Source: Citrobacter sp. MGH106 (GTDB lineage: Bacteria; Pseudomonadota; Gammaproteobacteria; Enterobacterales; Enterobacteriaceae). Taken from it: 64,000 nucleotides of DNA. A model generated the notes under the pieces. That model did no database searches, was not told the origin of the DNA, and saw only the letters and a program-made list of their open reading frames with translations. The translations under genes and the position numbers were made by a program. The stretch covers positions 3,491,938 through 3,555,937 of the forward strand of contig NZ_KQ089822.1 of assembly GCF_001037495.1 (NCBI RefSeq), in the 5' to 3' direction. Shown here in pieces: positions 1 through 10,276 of this stretch (positions within the stretch are counted from its first letter, which is position 1; each line of letters opens with the position of its first letter).

Positions 1-58
1 AATGGCTGACTGGCCGCAAACTTGATGTTTAAGCCGCGATAAAAGAGGTATTCATTAA

Positions 59-1048
<990 letters not shown>

Positions 1049-1054
1049 AACTTA

Positions 1055-1082
1055 AGCGGGTCCACCGTGAATTACGGACCCG

Positions 1083-1084
<2 letters not shown>
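1055..1084. terminator. Bidirectional hairpin between convergent genes
   Basis: A perfect 9-bp stem (AGCGGGTCC at 1055-1063 with GGACCCGCT at 1076-1084) sits between the stop codons of the aldo/keto reductase and the convergent LysR gene and covers the LysR stop. T-tracts are weak, so termination is inferred from position and stem strength. Confidence 0.6.
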
Positions 1085-2425
<1,341 letters not shown>

Positions 2426-2677
2426 ATGAAAACACTATTTGTGACGACATTCCTCATCGGATTTATTTCAATGAATGTTGCATCTGCAGCCCAGCATATT
2501 AATCATACAGATGGTAAACAAAAGATTGGCGTAGTCTCGACCAGCAATGCCTATACACTTAATGATTTATCGAATGAGCTTTCTCGCAAGGCTGATGAAC
2601 AAGGTGCAACATCATTCAAAATTCTGTCAATCACAGGGAACAATCGTTTGCACGGTGTTGCAGCAATTTATAAATAA
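2426..2677 (+). CDS. Small secreted YdgH/BhsA/McbA-type protein (DUF1471)
   Basis: This is an 83-residue protein with a clear signal peptide (about residues 1-22, ending VASAA) and a compact mature domain of about 60 residues. The pattern, with IGVVSTSNAYTLNDLSNELSRKADEQGATSFKI followed by a final G.A.IYK strand, is typical of DUF1471 proteins such as BhsA, McbA and YhcN. Those are periplasmic or outer-membrane stress proteins linked to biofilm, acid, copper or peroxide response. A GAGG ribosome site precedes the ATG. A MarA-type regulator follows 57 bp downstream on the same strand, so the two may share a transcript. The exact role is unknown. Confidence 0.8.
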   Translation: MKTLFVTTFLIGFISMNVASAAQHINHTDGKQKIGVVSTSNAYTLNDLSNELSRKADEQGATSFKILSITGNNRLHGVAAIYK

Positions 2678-2734
2678 ATTATCAATATCCTGAGAAGGAT
2701 GGTGTCATAAACCTTTCATAATGAGCGTCAACTT

Positions 2735-3085
2735 ATGTTCAGAACAGAAGACATCATCGATGAGATAATCCAATGGATTGATTTAAACATACACAAACCG
2801 CTGAAGATCGAGGATGTTGCAACGCGAGCAGGGTACTCGAAGTGGCATCTTCAGCGGGTTTTCATGCAGGTTAAAGACGTTAGTCTTGGTAAATATATTA
2901 GAGATAAAAAACTCAGACTTGCGGCCAGGGATCTTGTTGAAACCAATGAATCGATTATAGAAATCGCTTTTAAGTATGGTTTTGACTCTCAACAGACGTT
3001 CACAAGGGTGTTTTCAAATAATTATCGACTGTCACCTTTAAAATATAGAAAAATCAAAAGGATAAAAAAATCAAAAACTCCCTGA
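2735..3085 (+). CDS. MarA/SoxS/RamA-type AraC-family regulator
   Basis: This 116-residue protein consists only of the AraC DNA-binding domain, as in MarA, SoxS and RamA. It has two helix-turn-helix motifs: IEDVATRAGYSKWHLQRVF at about 22-40, and IIEIAFKYGFDSQQTFTRVF in the second half. The GYSKWHLQR and YGFDSQQTF strings are closest to RamA and relatives. Those activate marbox genes for efflux and multidrug or stress tolerance without needing an effector. The C-terminus is unusually Lys-rich. It sits downstream of a small stress-type secreted protein, which such regulators often control. It is not clearly orthologous to a named gene. Confidence 0.85.
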   Translation: MFRTEDIIDEIIQWIDLNIHKPLKIEDVATRAGYSKWHLQRVFMQVKDVSLGKYIRDKKLRLAARDLVETNESIIEIAFKYGFDSQQTFTRVFSNNYRLSPLKYRKIKRIKKSKTP

Positions 3086-3132
3086 TACATTTAAAATTTT
3101 AAACGCATTTAAAATGATGCAACCTACGATAG

Positions 3133-3152
3133 TGCCCCCACTTATGCCCCCC
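3133..3152. repeat. Paired TGCCCCC repeat outside the satellite
   Basis: TGCCCCC at 3133 and again at 3145, with starts exactly 12 bp apart. The same pair, with the same spacing, occurs at 3331/3343 and 14539/14551 inside the satellite ends. This one lies on the chromosomal side of the left att site. Confidence 0.7.
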
Positions 3153-3254
3153 AACAATAACTTGATTCCGGTTGATAACAGCAGATAGATATGGGCCAGA
3201 AGCCACAGCATACGGGCTTTGCGTTGATTTAGGTAGACCAGGGAAGAGTTTAAA

Positions 3255-3273
3255 ATGGTGCCGATAATAGGAG
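3255..3273. other. attR: left attachment-site copy
   Basis: A 19-bp copy of the thrW 3' end (ATGGTGCCGATAATAGGAG) identical to 14671-14689. It marks the left boundary of the satellite. The 30 bases before it resemble the 30 bases before the right copy, including a shared TTGATTT. Confidence 0.9.
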
Positions 3274-3330
3274 CGAAACACAGCCTCAGTGCATTGTTTT
3301 ATATAACAAAAAAAATTAACAACGAAATAA

Positions 3331-3350
3331 TGCCCCCTAAAATGCCCCCC
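3331..3350. repeat. Paired TGCCCCC repeat, left arm
   Basis: TGCCCCC at 3331 and 3343, 12 bp apart, about 60 bp inside the left att site. The arrangement near both attachment sites suggests arm-type binding sites for the integrase. This is an inference. Confidence 0.65.
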
Positions 3351-3521
3351 TCCCCTCCGGCTTGTATGTGGCTACACCTTCATTGAGATTCATAGAGCAT
3401 GTGTCAAAACAAAAAATACAAAGCTGTTAAAGCTTATATAAAAAGATAGTTTATATTTTTCATGATTCACTATGATTAATGAAAATCCGCACATTATTCG
3501 TCAATACATGAGAATATTCAA

Positions 3522-3544
3522 TTGTGGTGAAAATATCACCACAA
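3522..3544. terminator. Hairpin after the Kiwa operon
   Basis: A perfect 9-bp inverted repeat (TTGTGGTGA / TCACCACAA) lies about 30 bp past the kwaB stop codon. On the minus strand the following bases are A/T-rich but without a clean U-run, so it may be a weak terminator or an mRNA-stabilising stem. Confidence 0.5.
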
Positions 3545-3576
3545 TATTTATTAGCTATTTTTTGCATTGTCTGCAG

Positions 3577-4533
3577 CTACTTTACAGCATCCTTTGCAAG
3601 GCTTTCATAATAGAACTGAGTCAGTTGCGAAGTTAAAAAGTCATCCATCAATATTTTAATAAACAGATCTTTTGAAACTTTAGTATCAAGGGCGATTTTT
3701 GTACCATCTTCGTTAAATCTTATTCTGTTGATCAATACAGGATAGGTCTTACAAAACTCAATAATTTTTTCATTTTCAATCTTGGCTAATATAACTGGAG
3801 AAGATTTTGCTATTCTAGTTAACTTTCGCGCATATTTTATATCATCTATTAACTCTTTTATCACCTCTATATCAGTGATAATATTCATCCCTTCAATGGC
3901 AGTCATGCCAAGAGTGGCTTCTTTTTTAATAACCTCATGAAAACCAAACATTTTTTCGATTAATTTAAGATCCACTACATATAAATCATTTTCTACTTTA
4001 ATAATTTGGAAGTTATCACTTACCCTGAAGAAGTCATCCTTAATTTCTTCAAGTCTTGTAGCTGATTTTTTTAGAAAAAAACCAGTACGAGAGAAAATAT
4101 TAACTGGAGCCATGGTTTTGTAGAGTACAATTTGCTGATCTGCATTACCAATGCAAACTAGCAATACTCTGATATCTTCTATTTGTTGTGTTTTGAAATC
4201 AAAAACGGCTTCACCTGGTTGTCCAAGCATATTTTGCATAGAGGTTAACTCATCAGGCCACCCTATATCATATTGATAAATAACATTATTTCTTTCATCC
4301 GCTGACGATAGAGGCAAAACACTAAGATCGCCATCATCAATGATATTATTCTTAATACTATCTAAAAATAACTCTTTTAAGCTATCCTGAGCGCTCGCTT
4401 CGATATCCATACGATATGCGTCAGGGCTGCTTTTAAGAATAGCGTAAATAATTACAGAAACATCATCTTTATTATTTATATAATAACTCAGATTGTCATC
4501 TAAGTCTTTCTTATCCATTTGCTGTGGTGACAT
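3577..4533 (-). CDS. kwaB: Kiwa anti-phage protein KwaB (DUF4868)
   Basis: This 318-residue soluble protein is the second gene of a two-gene module following a four-helix membrane protein. Its length, gene order and overall pattern match KwaB (DUF4868), the DNA-binding partner in Kiwa defence. Family knowledge: KwaA sits in the inner membrane and senses infection, and KwaB is recruited and blocks phage DNA replication or late transcription. The ATG at 4533 has an AAGGA ribosome site and lies 9 bp after kwaA. Base composition is strongly A/T-rich compared with the satellite backbone, which points to separately acquired cargo. Identification rests on pattern recognition; a profile search would settle it. 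Confidence 0.8.
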   Translation of the reverse strand: MSPQQMDKKDLDDNLSYYINNKDDVSVIIYAILKSSPDAYRMDIEASAQDSLKELFLDSIKNNIIDDGDLSVLPLSSADERNNVIYQYDIGWPDELTSMQNMLGQPGEAVFDFKTQQIEDIRVLLVCIGNADQQIVLYKTMAPVNIFSRTGFFLKKSATRLEEIKDDFFRVSDNFQIIKVENDLYVVDLKLIEKMFGFHEVIKKEATLGMTAIEGMNIITDIEVIKELIDDIKYARKLTRIAKSSPVILAKIENEKIIEFCKTYPVLINRIRFNEDGTKIALDTKVSKDLFIKILMDDFLTSQLTQFYYESLAKDAVK

Positions 4534-4542
4534 ACTTAATCC

Positions 4543-5145
4543 TTAATCTCCAGAATAGTAAACTCTTTCATCAAGCACAATATAACTTACCATGTCATTT
4601 TCTTTCAATTGTCGCCTAGTAATTAATATCAACCCTGTTTTATTAATACCTCCAGTTATACTAACGTCCAACTTATAAATATTAAACCCCAATAAAGCCA
4701 AGGAAGGATTGGCATAAAACAAATCCGTTTTAATATAAATCACCCCCATGATTATTAAGAGAACTGCCAGAACGATAACATATCTCTCTTTTTCAAAATC
4801 AAAGGTAATTAACGGAATAATATATGTAGCTAAAAAAGTTAGATGCTCGTAATTTATTTTTTCTATCTTTATTATTTTTAATGGGAGCTCTACAGTCTTA
4901 TTAGTATCATATTTAAATCTACGGTAGGCAATCCAACAATAAATGAGCAATCCAAGACATACCAAGGGAACAACATTATTCTTCAATAACAAAGACCAGC
5001 CGATAAACTCACATTTAGCACCAAAACACACAGGGAATTTCAATGTAATAAAAATGAAAAAACAGAATAAAATAGCCAGCGATAGAATATATAAATCAAT
5101 TTTACGCCTAACATACTCCTTTGTTTCTTTTGAATCATTTTTCAT
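4543..5145 (-). CDS. kwaA: Kiwa anti-phage membrane protein KwaA
   Basis: This 200-residue protein has four predicted membrane helices (about residues 17-37, 56-74, 101-116 and 120-138) and a C-terminal cytoplasmic part of about 60 residues. That part begins with the string FYANPSLALLGFNIYKL, which is typical of KwaA and related defence membrane proteins. The loop between helices 1 and 2 contains Cys40 and Cys45. The ATG has an AAAGGTG ribosome site 6 bp upstream. It is followed after 9 bp by kwaB, giving the canonical kwaA-kwaB order. Its A/T-rich composition contrasts with neighbouring satellite genes. In Kiwa, KwaA is the membrane sensor that holds KwaB. Confidence 0.8.
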   Translation of the reverse strand: MKNDSKETKEYVRRKIDLYILSLAILFCFFIFITLKFPVCFGAKCEFIGWSLLLKNNVVPLVCLGLLIYCWIAYRRFKYDTNKTVELPLKIIKIEKINYEHLTFLATYIIPLITFDFEKERYVIVLAVLLIIMGVIYIKTDLFYANPSLALLGFNIYKLDVSITGGINKTGLILITRRQLKENDMVSYIVLDERVYYSGD

Positions 5146-5754
5146 ATTAACACCTTTATAACTAATACTTTTGTAAAAATATAAATACTAATAATATCTC
5201 CCAAAAAATAAAAATATAGAATACCAGTTCTATAGGCACATCAACACTATTCAATTGGAACACAAAAACAGTAATATTTCTCTAAATCGAGCATATACTC
5301 TTTCATATCACAATTCAAACATGTCTATCACATAATAGATGAAAAAATTAATAGTTGAAATTATGAATCATTGTTGACCAAAAAAACTTCATATGACCAA
5401 AATCGCACTACACCGCACCCGCCTGCGGTTTTCATATTACTAAAATTTTTCAGTTGTGATTTTTTACAAACGATACCGCCAGCCCGCGCCCGTTCTGGGG
5501 ATGCTCTGCGAGACAGGAACTGAAAAGAATGAAAAGAAATTCAGCTTTTTTCAGTTTTACTGTCCGTCGCATTTGTGGCCTGAATACGTAACACTATGAT
5601 ATTAAATGGATAATTTATTTTAGGTGTGTAATTTTATGGAGGTTCGTGAAACACGAAAAATATAACCATATGAAAAATAATAATTTTATGTCCGCATAAA
5701 CTGAAATCCTGTGTTCAGGTTCCGGGAACGGATCGGCCATTCCCGACGCATACT
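5146..5754. other. A/T-rich intergenic region, no gene seen
   Basis: About 600 bp between the Kiwa promoter and the Ogr-like gene. It is A/T-rich with no credible reading frame. A short stem (ACCGC/GCGGT near 5409-5425) followed by TTTT could terminate rightward transcripts. A GC-rich patch at 5480-5520 is unexplained. A P2/P4-type cos site would be expected somewhere in such an element, but I could not recognise one. Confidence 0.5.
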
Positions 5755-6027
5755 TTACCCATTCTTTTGCGCAGCCAGCAGCAACTTTAAAGCCTTTTCC
5801 CGCTCCTCGGGTGGAATGGCATCAATTAACTCTTTAACCCTCCCCTGCCCATTCAGCGCGCTTGGACTAACGGAATGGGAGAAAGCAACATTCATCACAA
5901 ACGAGTGACCGCACTCCACATTAGAGCAATAGCAATACACATCGTACAGCTGTGGGTGTTTCCTGTTTGTTTTACCTATCCGCGCTACTGCCTGACATGT
6001 GGGGCAGTACATTCTCATCATCTTCAT
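5755..6027 (-). CDS. Ogr/Delta-type late-gene activator (zinc finger)
   Basis: This 90-residue protein has one Ogr/Delta-type zinc finger: CPTC near the start and CSNVEC about 25 residues later, followed by the conserved hydrophobic SFV segment. P2 Ogr (72 aa) has one such unit and P4 Delta has two. These proteins bind upstream of P2/P4 late promoters and recruit RNA polymerase through its alpha subunit. In a satellite, such a gene lets the element switch on late genes of itself and of the helper. The C-terminal 35 residues extend beyond Ogr and are predicted helical. Several in-frame ATGs near the start make the exact start uncertain. Confidence 0.75.
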   Translation of the reverse strand: MKMMRMYCPTCQAVARIGKTNRKHPQLYDVYCYCSNVECGHSFVMNVAFSHSVSPSALNGQGRVKELIDAIPPEEREKALKLLLAAQKNG

Positions 6028-6103
6028 CGTTCTGTGCCCTATACTGTTGCCCGCCAGAAGAAGGGATTTGGATCCCTACCTCTTGTTCTGAACGTGTAAC
6101 ACT

Positions 6104-6283
6104 GGTAACACGTGTAACGCTATTGATTTAAAAGGATTTAATCTGTTACCAGTTAGCATAATCAAGAGGTAACGCGTGGTAACACACCATTTTTTGTTAC
6201 CTCTGTTACCAGTCAGTATTTTTGACTGGTAACACTGAAGCACCGTATCAGTAGCGGGTGTTACCTCTGTTACCAGTGTTACC
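6104..6283. other. Iteron cluster, candidate satellite replication origin
   Basis: Nine perfect copies of the heptamer TGTTACC or its complement GGTAACA occur at 6104, 6144, 6178, 6195, 6204, 6228, 6259, 6268 and 6277. There is a near copy at 6168. Neighbouring copies in the same orientation are 9 bp apart. The array lies just downstream of the primase-helicase gene. P4 alpha protein binds repeated iterons at ori and crr, so this is most likely where the satellite's helicase binds to start replication. Confidence 0.75.
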
Positions 6284-6309
6284 TCATAAAAATAAGACTC
6301 ACGCGATAA

Positions 6310-8997
6310 TTACTCCGGTTCGGCGCTTCCCAGTACCTGTGTATTGAACTGGTACACACGTTTAAGCCCTATTTCTGGCAGGCGAATGCTGTTTTGCGTC
6401 CGGCCATCTTCACCGGGCTTCAGCCAGCCCGCGTCCACACACAACCTGGCCACTTTACGCGAATCAAATCCCTTACAGATCTCCTTCCAGCCTGACGGGA
6501 GAACGTAGAACGTTACAACCGGCTCTGTCACGTTGTCTCCTTTATCGACTTTTCTGAATCCCATCATTGAAACAGGCCGGTTCCTGTCGTCATTCCAGTC
6601 AGCAAACCGGCTGAACTGATTACGCGTCATGAAGTCCCGTACCTGTTCAAGTGCCGCTTTATCTTCCTGATTAGCTGTATGGCCCCGGTCAGCCATCCAT
6701 GCAGCCAGACAACGTTGAGCGGCACGAAAGGCCTCTCCCTCCGGCCATCCTGTGATGCCCGCTTTTGTGGCCAGTTCCCCGGCCATCGCAACCAGAGCAA
6801 AACGGGTAACAGCCCGGCCAACCTGATTCCCGGCATTTTCCGGCGTCAGCCTTCGGGTGTACTCTTTCAATAAGGCTTTCGCCTGGCTGGTCAGTTCCGG
6901 CAGATCAGCGGTCAGGCAATGAAGCCAGTCGCGGAATGGTGCACCATGATAATGCGCTACGTGCTGCTCAAGATGCTCCGCCAGGGTTTTCCCGCTACTG
7001 AAGCCATGAAGTTCTTCAAACACGCCATATTTGCCCGAATCGCTTGGGATCTGGATCATTCTGACCTCAACCCCGGCATACGTGCGTTCCCCGGCACTTG
7101 CCGCATGTTCCACCAGTGACAGTTCCCCTGTGGACAGAAACAACAGATTCCAGCGGTTGGTTTCCCTTACCGATCCATCTGTTCTGGCTCTGGCTTTGCC
7201 CTGCCCGTTAGCCAGCATATAAGCGATATTCCCCGCCTCCCTGCCGTCAACCTCCCGGATTTCATCCAGCATCAGCGTGGCATCATTGCGGCGGCTCGCC
7301 GTTCCTTCTAATGCATTCCCCGTCGCCCGCCACGTATGCCAGAAATCTGTTCCACCACATACCGATGCAGCCACTTTCATCGTCGTGGTTTTACCGTCCG
7401 TTGATTCCCCTTTGAGGTGATAACCTCCACCGCCGATACCAACCAGTTTCAGAAGGGGGGCAGCAAATGCCAGACTCACCGCAAAGGCAAGACGGGCATT
7501 ATTTATGCAGTAACGGCCTATATTTTCACGCCAGTCCTCTGATGTGCCGCTGACACGAAAATCACGCCCCTGCACGCTCGATGTTTGTAAGATGACTGAC
7601 TGGGCCTCGCGCCCTATCACTTCATCCTGGAGAACGTAAACCCCGCCGTGCCAGCCCGTTTTATTCACACAGGTTACTTTTCTGTCCGGTTTACACAGCG
7701 AGATATATTCCATCAGGAATGCTCTGGCCATACCGTTAATGTTGATGTAAGAAAGCCCGTTAACCAGCAGAACGCGGCGCAACTCTTCCCCGCTGCCACC
7801 CAGCATCTCCATCGGCATTGCCCATTTACGGCTGTTTCCGTTGGTATCTTCCCATTCCAGCAAACGCCCGTAATTACTCCCATCAGCATCACTGGTGATT
7901 GCCGTCACCCGCAACGGACTGCAAATTTTGATATTACGTATCTCCGTATCACCATCAGATTTATTAACCAGCTTGTCGTACCACAAATATTCTTTTGTCA
8001 GCCGGAATCCTTCTGGCAAACGGGTCTGCCCTTTGCCATGCAGCGTCATTTCTTCACGAAAGGCATCTCTCGCCCGTTCTTTCCCCACTTCCTGCCGATA
8101 ATCATCCCAGTCAGCCTTATGGCGTACCGGAGGGAGCGTTACCCAGCCATCCACTGCTTTGGCGGCTTTCTCTGCCTGAATACGCCCGGTGTTTTCTTTC
8201 CCGTCAGCCAGATCATTATCGCCAGCCAGAATGATCCGGGTTTCCGGCCAGCGTTTTCGGATCTGCTCCGTCACCTTCAGTAAATTGGTGGCAGCAACAG
8301 CCGCCACGATCCATCCTTCAGTCAGCAGACTGACGGTAAGTGCTGTGGCAAAACCCTCAGTGATAATCACCTGTTCAGGTGTTTCAGCGGGTATATCGGT
8401 CAGGGCAATGAATGCGCCAGACAGCTGGCTACCGGGCAGCAGACTTTTATCCCCGTCAGGATTGATAAGCTGGCCACCAGTAATATTCCCGGAAATATCC
8501 GTCAACGGCAGCAGTAATGAACCGGAGGAAAATGTTATTCCGGCCAGATTCAAAGGCTGTGACAGCAAGGGAAGTGAATACCCGTGTAAGCCCTTGTTTG
8601 TCAGATAAACCGGTTCACCATTGCAGGACTGCTGTCTGAGTCTGGTATATCGCTCCGCGCCCGCTTCTTTTCCTGCGGCCTTTTTCCTGGCGGGCAAAGC
8701 GGGCTTCTCCTGTATTTCTGGTAATGCAAGCGCCTCAGATACCATCCCGGCGACTTCTTTTATCTTTCTTCCTGTCACCAGACGAACCAGATCAAGACCA
8801 TCGCCATTACCGCACTGATTACAAAACCACGTCCCACGCCCCGCTTTATCGTCCAGCCGAAAGCGATCTTTGCCACCACAGGCAGGGCAAGCCCCATGAT
8901 GTCCTGCGGACGGTACTTTGATACCTAATGCTGACAGGATATAAGGCCAGCGCCCAATTGCAGCCCCGGAAATCGTGGATACAGACGGTGTTTTCAC
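6310..8997 (-). CDS. P4-type primase-helicase (alpha-like, Toprim + DUF927)
   Basis: This 895-residue replication protein opens with a zinc-binding primase domain (CPACGGKDRFR...FCNQCG, about residues 37-63). A Toprim-like part follows (VIITEGFATALTV and ILAGDND, about 205-265). A DUF927-type helicase core carries Walker A GESTDGKTT and Walker B LMLDEIRE. The C-terminal 100 residues likely bind origin iterons. It corresponds to P4 alpha (777 aa), which primes, unwinds and recognises the origin. The start overlaps the preceding gene's stop (ATGA at 8994-8997), so translation is coupled. The adjacent iteron array supports the role. Confidence 0.88.
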   Translation of the reverse strand: MKTPSVSTISGAAIGRWPYILSALGIKVPSAGHHGACPACGGKDRFRLDDKAGRGTWFCNQCGNGDGLDLVRLVTGRKIKEVAGMVSEALALPEIQEKPALPARKKAAGKEAGAERYTRLRQQSCNGEPVYLTNKGLHGYSLPLLSQPLNLAGITFSSGSLLLPLTDISGNITGGQLINPDGDKSLLPGSQLSGAFIALTDIPAETPEQVIITEGFATALTVSLLTEGWIVAAVAATNLLKVTEQIRKRWPETRIILAGDNDLADGKENTGRIQAEKAAKAVDGWVTLPPVRHKADWDDYRQEVGKERARDAFREEMTLHGKGQTRLPEGFRLTKEYLWYDKLVNKSDGDTEIRNIKICSPLRVTAITSDADGSNYGRLLEWEDTNGNSRKWAMPMEMLGGSGEELRRVLLVNGLSYININGMARAFLMEYISLCKPDRKVTCVNKTGWHGGVYVLQDEVIGREAQSVILQTSSVQGRDFRVSGTSEDWRENIGRYCINNARLAFAVSLAFAAPLLKLVGIGGGGYHLKGESTDGKTTTMKVAASVCGGTDFWHTWRATGNALEGTASRRNDATLMLDEIREVDGREAGNIAYMLANGQGKARARTDGSVRETNRWNLLFLSTGELSLVEHAASAGERTYAGVEVRMIQIPSDSGKYGVFEELHGFSSGKTLAEHLEQHVAHYHGAPFRDWLHCLTADLPELTSQAKALLKEYTRRLTPENAGNQVGRAVTRFALVAMAGELATKAGITGWPEGEAFRAAQRCLAAWMADRGHTANQEDKAALEQVRDFMTRNQFSRFADWNDDRNRPVSMMGFRKVDKGDNVTEPVVTFYVLPSGWKEICKGFDSRKVARLCVDAGWLKPGEDGRTQNSIRLPEIGLKRVYQFNTQVLGSAEPE

Positions 8998-9404
8998 AGC
9001 AGCACCTCCTGACCTTCCGGCTTCACAAATTCAAAACCTTCGGGTAGTTCGCCATCAGGTGCACCGAAAATAATATCCCGGTAAACCTCACGCATCTCTG
9101 TGACACCAAAAACTGACAGGCGAATATTTTCTGACATAAAGCCCGGTTTAAGCATTTTTTCCAGTTTCTCTGCGGCCAGTATGCAACCTGCATCAGCCCC
9201 AAACTCATTCACCCACGGCATTTCAATATGGTAAATAATATTATTCACCACTTTTTCGTGGGTGAGTTCTATTCGTTCGCCATCTTCAATATAAACAGGT
9301 TCATTATGAACACGTTCCATTAAGGAAATGAATGCATCAGCAATGTAATACCGTAAGACTGCTGTTCGTAAAGCATGCGCCTTTAAATTTTGATTATTAT
9401 TCAT
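8994..9404 (-). CDS. Hypothetical satellite protein, 136 aa
   Basis: This is a small acidic soluble protein encoded directly upstream of the primase-helicase with a 4-bp overlap. It has no signal peptide, membrane segment or motif that I recognise. Genes of this size and position are common in P4-like elements of enterobacteria, between the Icd-like gene and alpha. The tight overlap on both sides shows that it belongs to the replication/early operon. Function unknown. Confidence 0.7.
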   Translation of the reverse strand: MNNNQNLKAHALRTAVLRYYIADAFISLMERVHNEPVYIEDGERIELTHEKVVNNIIYHIEMPWVNEFGADAGCILAAEKLEKMLKPGFMSENIRLSVFGVTEMREVYRDIIFGAPDGELPEGFEFVKPEGQEVLL

Positions 9405-9633
9405 CGCGCATCACTCCCTTAATGGTGCTGGTCTCCTTAACAACGCCATCCAGTTGTTCGGCAATACAGGCCACTAAAGCCGCAGCGCCTTCGGCTGAAA
9501 CAGTTCTCGCCCCATTCACTGTGGGAACGGACAGAACCTCTGCAAGGAACTCACTGGCCAGTGCCGCCCGTAACAGACGACTCTCCCCCAGTTCACTCAA
9601 TATGCAGCCTTGCTTAAAATTCATGGATTTCAT
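9397..9633 (-). CDS. Hypothetical satellite protein, 78 aa
   Basis: A 78-residue protein overlapping the end of the Icd-like gene (4 bp) and the start of the 136-residue gene (8 bp). This places it firmly within the early operon. Its sequence is Ala/Leu/Glu-rich and mainly helical, with no motif I can name. Function unknown. The coding call rests on the overlapping operon architecture. Confidence 0.65.
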   Translation of the reverse strand: MKSMNFKQGCILSELGESRLLRAALASEFLAEVLSVPTVNGARTVSAEGAAALVACIAEQLDGVVKETSTIKGVMRDE

Positions 9634-9833
9634 GCAACCACCTCCCCGGCGTTTTTCACAGGGATACGGGCAGCAAAGCTCAGGATAAATTCAGTGGCAA
9701 GTTTAAGGCGTGCAGCATGCTCACAGTCTGCGATTACACGCACAGGACGTGGACGGGCATCACGGTCTGTACGGCGGACAGCCAGAAAGACAAAGGTAAA
9801 TTCAGGGTGAGATAAAGCAGGGACTGTAGCCAT
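9630..9833 (-). CDS. Icd-like host cell-division inhibitor family / Ash C-terminal part
   Basis: The segment encodes a 67-residue protein starting MATVPALSHPEFTFVFLAVR, a pattern shared by proteins annotated as Icd-like in P1, P4 and related elements. The same frame stays open upstream to 10202. That extension contains the Ash-family signature, including VWATTHERGNSGGS at about residues 101-114 of the long form. A protein of up to 190 residues, or separate products, are therefore possible. Database entries annotate both. In P1, Icd blocks septation; that activity here is only inferred. The short start at 9833 is preceded by a GGAGG-like site within ACGGAGGTTGCC. Confidence 0.7.
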   Translation of the reverse strand: MATVPALSHPEFTFVFLAVRRTDRDARPRPVRVIADCEHAARLKLATEFILSFAARIPVKNAGEVVA

Positions 9834-9863
9834 AATGGCAACCTCCGTTAGATAGCGGGTAAC

Positions 9864-9899
9864 GCTACCACCGGAGTTTCCACGCTCATGGGTGGTAGC
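9864..9899 (-). ncRNA. Conserved stem-loop in Ash/Icd leader, candidate immunity RNA element
   Basis: A perfect 9-bp stem, GCTACCACC at 9864-9872 with GGTGGTAGC at 9891-9899, encloses an 18-nt loop just upstream of the Icd-like start. Its place in the early-operon leader resembles the P4 cI RNA region, a short processed RNA giving superinfection immunity. I see the structure; the RNA function is inferred. Confidence 0.4.
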
Positions 9900-10254
9900 C
9901 CAGACGGGGGTGGAAATACCGGCTCTAACGGATACCGGCCTGACCGAGGTCAGCCCCGCCTGAGCCACCATTACACGATAGCTACAGCAGTAAAGAAACC
10001 GCTGTACAGGTAACAGGTGCACAAAGGCAAAGACACAAAAAAAGACGCATGGCGCGTCTGGTGTCGCCGTTAGATTACTCGGGTTTCCACGCCCGGCTGC
10101 CGATTTTGCGGCAACCTTTAAACTATATCTCGCGTATTCCTGGTGAGGCAAGAAATTTATAACCGAAAACTGATCATTGCCTGGATTAATTAACGCTGGC
10201 ATGCTTAAGCCTCTGCTTAAAAATAGTTCTTCATTTTTCCTGATGATGTTAACG

Positions 10255-10276
10255 AGACCCGCCTCTGAGCGGGTCT
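10255..10276. terminator. Strong hairpin downstream of the capsid gene
   Basis: AGACCCGC / GCGGGTCT, an 8-bp GC-rich stem with a 6-nt loop, lies just past the capsid stop codon. The T-rich tail (TTTCTG) is on the plus-strand side, while the leftward tail is weaker. It probably separates the capsid transcript from the early operon. Confidence 0.6.

Noticed and set aside
3099..3281. 60-codon frame across the left att site
   Set aside because: It spans the att repeat and a TGCCCCC pair, lacks a ribosome site and matches no family. The region is better explained as a recombination junction.
5146..5754. P2/P4-type cos site
   Set aside because: I looked for the GGCGAGGCGGGGAAAGC-like cos sequence and found no convincing match here. 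Packaging may use a different site or have been lost.
6095..6290. CRISPR-like repeat array
   Set aside because: The repeated unit is only 7 bp, in both orientations, without regular spacers. It fits replication iterons.
7648..8283. 211-codon plus-strand frame inside the primase-helicase
   Set aside because: It is antisense to a well-supported gene and shows no family pattern.
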